A stretch of 16,321 bases of DNA from Opitutus sp. GAS368 (GTDB taxonomy: Bacteria > Verrucomicrobiota > Verrucomicrobiia > Opitutales > Opitutaceae). The position numbers and the translations under genes were made by a program. Below the pieces are notes generated by a model, which saw nothing but the letters and a program-made list of their open reading frames with translations, searched no databases and was not told the origin of the DNA. Location: contig CAMAXB010000035.1 in assembly GCA_945862035.1 (NCBI GenBank), positions 1 to 16,321 on the forward strand, read 5' to 3'. Positions within the stretch are counted from its first letter, which is position 1; each line of letters starts with the position of its first letter. Below, piece by piece: positions 14,155 through 16,321 of the stretch.

Positions 14155-16321
14155 TCACGTCAGGTTAACCGGATCCACATCCAGCACCTGCACCATGTCC
14201 TCCGGCCAGGCGAACTCGCCGCGCAGCTTGTTCAGGTCGGCAATGACGCGGGTGACGCCGTTCGTGAAGTACCAGAGCTGGTAGCGGTACTCGTCCTTGA
14301 TCTTCTCGATCGGGGACGGTGCCGGGCCGCGCAGCTCGACGCGGTCGCCCAGCACCTCGGTGACCTTGCGGGCCCATTGCTCGGCGAAAAACTTGAGTTT
14401 CTCCGGATTGGGTCCGCGGAAGATGTGGTGGATCAGGTGCCGGTACGGCGGATACCGGAATTCCTTCCGCATTTTCAACTCGCCGGCAGCGAAGCCCTCA
14501 AAGTCTGCATGACGCGAGAACTGGATCGGATCCGCCTGCGGCGTGAAAGTCTGGACAATGACCTCGCCGGCCCGGTCGCCGCGGCCGGCGCGACCCGCCA
14601 CCTGCACGAGCAGCTGGAAGGTGCGCTCATTCGCCCGGAAATCCGGGATGTGCATCGAAATGTCGGCGTCGATCAGGCCGACGAGGGTGACATTGGGAAA
14701 ATCAAGCCCCTTGCCGATCATCTGCGTGCCGATGAGCACATCGATCTTGCCCGCGCGAAAATTGGACAGCACCTCGCGGAAGCGGTTCTTCTTGCCCATC
14801 GTGTCGGTGTCCATCCGTTCGATCCGCGCCCGCGGCAGCAGGCGGTGCACGGCTTCCTCCACACGCTGCGTGCCGAGGCCCTTCCAGCGGATCTCGGGCG
14901 CCCCGCACTGCGGGCAGCGGGCGGGCGCCGCCCGCTGGTCGCCGCACAAGTGACAGCGCAGCATCTCGTCGGACCGGTGATAGGTCATCGTGATGCTGCA
15001 GTGCGTGCACTCCTCGGAGTGACCGCACTTGGTGCAGAGCATCGACGACGAGTAGCCGCGCCGGTTGATGAAGAGAATGGTCTGCTCACGCCGCTCCAGC
15101 CGCGCGTGCATCGCGTCGACCAGTTTGCGGGAAAGCGTGGTGAGCCCGCGCGAGCGCATGATCTCGATCTTCATATCGACGATGTCGATGAAGGGCAGCT
15201 TGCGCGCATCCACCCGCTCCTTGAGCTGCAGCAGCGCGTAGCGTCCGGCCTGCGCATTGGCGAAGCTCTCGAGCGAAGGGGTGGCGGAGCCGAGGAGGCA
15301 CTGCGCCCGGTTGAGCTTGGCCCGCATCACTGCAACATCCCGGCCGTGATAGCGCGGCGTCTCATCCTGCTTGTAGGCGGGTTCATGCTCCTCATCGACG
15401 ACGATGAGCTTGAGATCACGGACCGGCGCAAAGATAGCCGAGCGCGCCCCCACCACCACCCGCGCCTCGCCGGTGGCGAGCGCATACCAGCCATCGAGCC
15501 GCTCGCCCTCGCTGAGATGGCTGTGCCAGACGACCGTCGCGTGGCCGGGCGCGATGGCCTCGAGCCGGCTGCGCAGGCGCGCCACCGTCTGGGGCGTGAG
15601 CGCGACCTCGGGCACCAGGAAGATCACTCCCCCGCCCGCCTTGAGCGCCGTGTCAATCGCCCGCAGGTACACCTCGGTCTTGCCCGAGCCGGTGACCCCA
15701 TGCAGCAGGGTCACGCCAAACTTGTCCTGCCCAAGGGAAGTCGCAATCGCGTCGGTGGCAGCCTGTTGCTCGGCGTTGAGCGCATGCGGCTGGCTTGCGA
15801 CCAGCTCGCCTCCGGCCCAGTCGTCGGCATAGGCGATGCGCTCCACCCGCTGTGAGTCTTCCCGCAGAACGCCGCGCTTGACCAATCCGGCGGACACGGC
15901 GGCGGTCAGGGCAAGCCGGGCCAGCACGAGCGACTTCTTCTGCGGTTTGAACTGCGATTCGATGAAGCGGTACAGCTTGGCCTGCTGCGGGGCCTTGCGG
16001 ACGAGCGCCTCGAGCTCGGAGGCGTCGAGCCGCTTGGCGAGCGAAAGCATCTTCTCCTGCTTGAGCCCCGCCGCGTTGCGGACGGCCGCCGGCAGCATGG
16101 TCTCGATGACGCTATCGAGCGTGGTAGCGTAGTAGGAGGCCATCCAACGGGCCAGCTCCAGCAGATCGGGCGGCAGCGCAGGAAACGGGTAAACCACATG
16201 GGCCAGATTCTTCAGGCGATCGACCGGAAAATTCGTGGGTGCCCCAATCTCGCCGACGATGCCCAGATGCAGGCGGTTGACGATCGGGATGCGGACGAGG
16301 GAGCCCACGGCGACGTCGGCC
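14155..16321 (-). CDS. priA: Primosomal protein N' (replication restart helicase PriA), N-terminus outside window
   Basis: Superfamily-2 3'-5' helicase that recognises stalled forks and restarts replication. About 721 residues are visible, and the frame is still open at the window edge (ADVAVGSLVRIP is the start of the DNA-binding domain). Counting from the GTG at 16308: Walker A GVTGSGKT (204-211), DEEH (305-308), GSATPSLES (340-348), and a cysteine cluster of eight residues in CxxC pairs (425/428, 434/437, 452/455, 465/468) that should bind two zinc ions. Later helicase motifs include IGTQMIGKGLDFPNVTLVGL and QVAGRAGRG. The C-terminal domain ends VLDVDPVNLT. All motifs are intact. It converges with the Bat operon across a 93-bp spacer. 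Confidence 0.96.
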   Translation of the reverse strand, partial: ADVAVGSLVRIPIVNRLHLGIVGEIGAPTNFPVDRLKNLAHVVYPFPALPPDLLELARWMASYYATTLDSVIETMLPAAVRNAAGLKQEKMLSLAKRLDASELEALVRKAPQQAKLYRFIESQFKPQKKSLVLARLALTAAVSAGLVKRGVLREDSQRVERIAYADDWAGGELVASQPHALNAEQQAATDAIATSLGQDKFGVTLLHGVTGSGKTEVYLRAIDTALKAGGGVIFLVPEVALTPQTVARLRSRLEAIAPGHATVVWHSHLSEGERLDGWYALATGEARVVVGARSAIFAPVRDLKLIVVDEEHEPAYKQDETPRYHGRDVAVMRAKLNRAQCLLGSATPSLESFANAQAGRYALLQLKERVDARKLPFIDIVDMKIEIMRSRGLTTLSRKLVDAMHARLERREQTILFINRRGYSSSMLCTKCGHSEECTHCSITMTYHRSDEMLRCHLCGDQRAAPARCPQCGAPEIRWKGLGTQRVEEAVHRLLPRARIERMDTDTMGKKNRFREVLSNFRAGKIDVLIGTQMIGKGLDFPNVTLVGLIDADISMHIPDFRANERTFQLLVQVAGRAGRGDRAGEVIVQTFTPQADPIQFSRHADFEGFAAGELKMRKEFRYPPYRHLIHHIFRGPNPEKLKFFAEQWARKVTEVLGDRVELRGPAPSPIEKIKDEYRYQLWYFTNGVTRVIADLNKLRGEFAWPEDMVQVLDVDPVNLT

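Noticed and set aside
14377..15855. 492-codon plus-strand open frame opposite priA
   Set aside because: It is antisense to PriA, which has all its helicase and zinc motifs; the frame is a shadow of high GC.

Overview
The window is GC-rich, densely coding bacterial chromosome. Most genes lack a strong Shine-Dalgarno sequence. It carries a Gram-negative muropeptide-recycling ligase (Mpl), a MoxR/Bat-type operon and spacers with short-period repeats. This suits the Verrucomicrobiota, perhaps Opitutales/Opitutaceae, but that placement is inferred from gene content and style, not from a marker gene. I see no rRNA, tRNA, CRISPR array, transposase or phage gene.

Left part (1-3412). The 3' end of rimO (ribosomal protein S12 methylthiotransferase) is followed on the same strand by a small, apparently frameshifted membrane-anchored protein and a DUF1802 protein. 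Converging on these from the minus strand is mpl, whose reading frame is broken by one in-frame TAG; about 99 well-formed codons remain downstream. The spacer behind mpl carries heptamer repeats and a clear minus-strand terminator.

Middle (3413-6995). A 933-residue secreted M14-family zinc metallopeptidase lies on the minus strand. Its 5' leader contains a terminator-like hairpin. A 781-bp non-coding divergent region separates it from the next operon. That region holds a long-range inverted repeat, a T8 run and a pyrimidine-rich leader.

Right part (6996-14061). Five co-oriented genes form a MoxR/Bat operon: a MoxR AAA+ ATPase, a DUF58 protein, a BatA-like VWA protein, a BatB-like VWA protein with a long BatC-like extension, and a BatD-like protein fused to BatE-like TPR and SH3 modules. 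The last three genes are almost abutting or overlapping. The layout suggests a membrane and periplasm complex whose VWA adaptors are remodelled by the MoxR ATPase, with five Bat-type roles packed into three polypeptides. The client is unknown.

Right edge (14062-16321). A 9-nt-period hairpin array sits between the operon and the convergent gene priA (primosomal helicase), whose N-terminus runs off the window.

Two independent reading-frame breaks (about 805 and 2030-2032) within 1.3 kb could be real decay or sequence error. Raw reads would decide.
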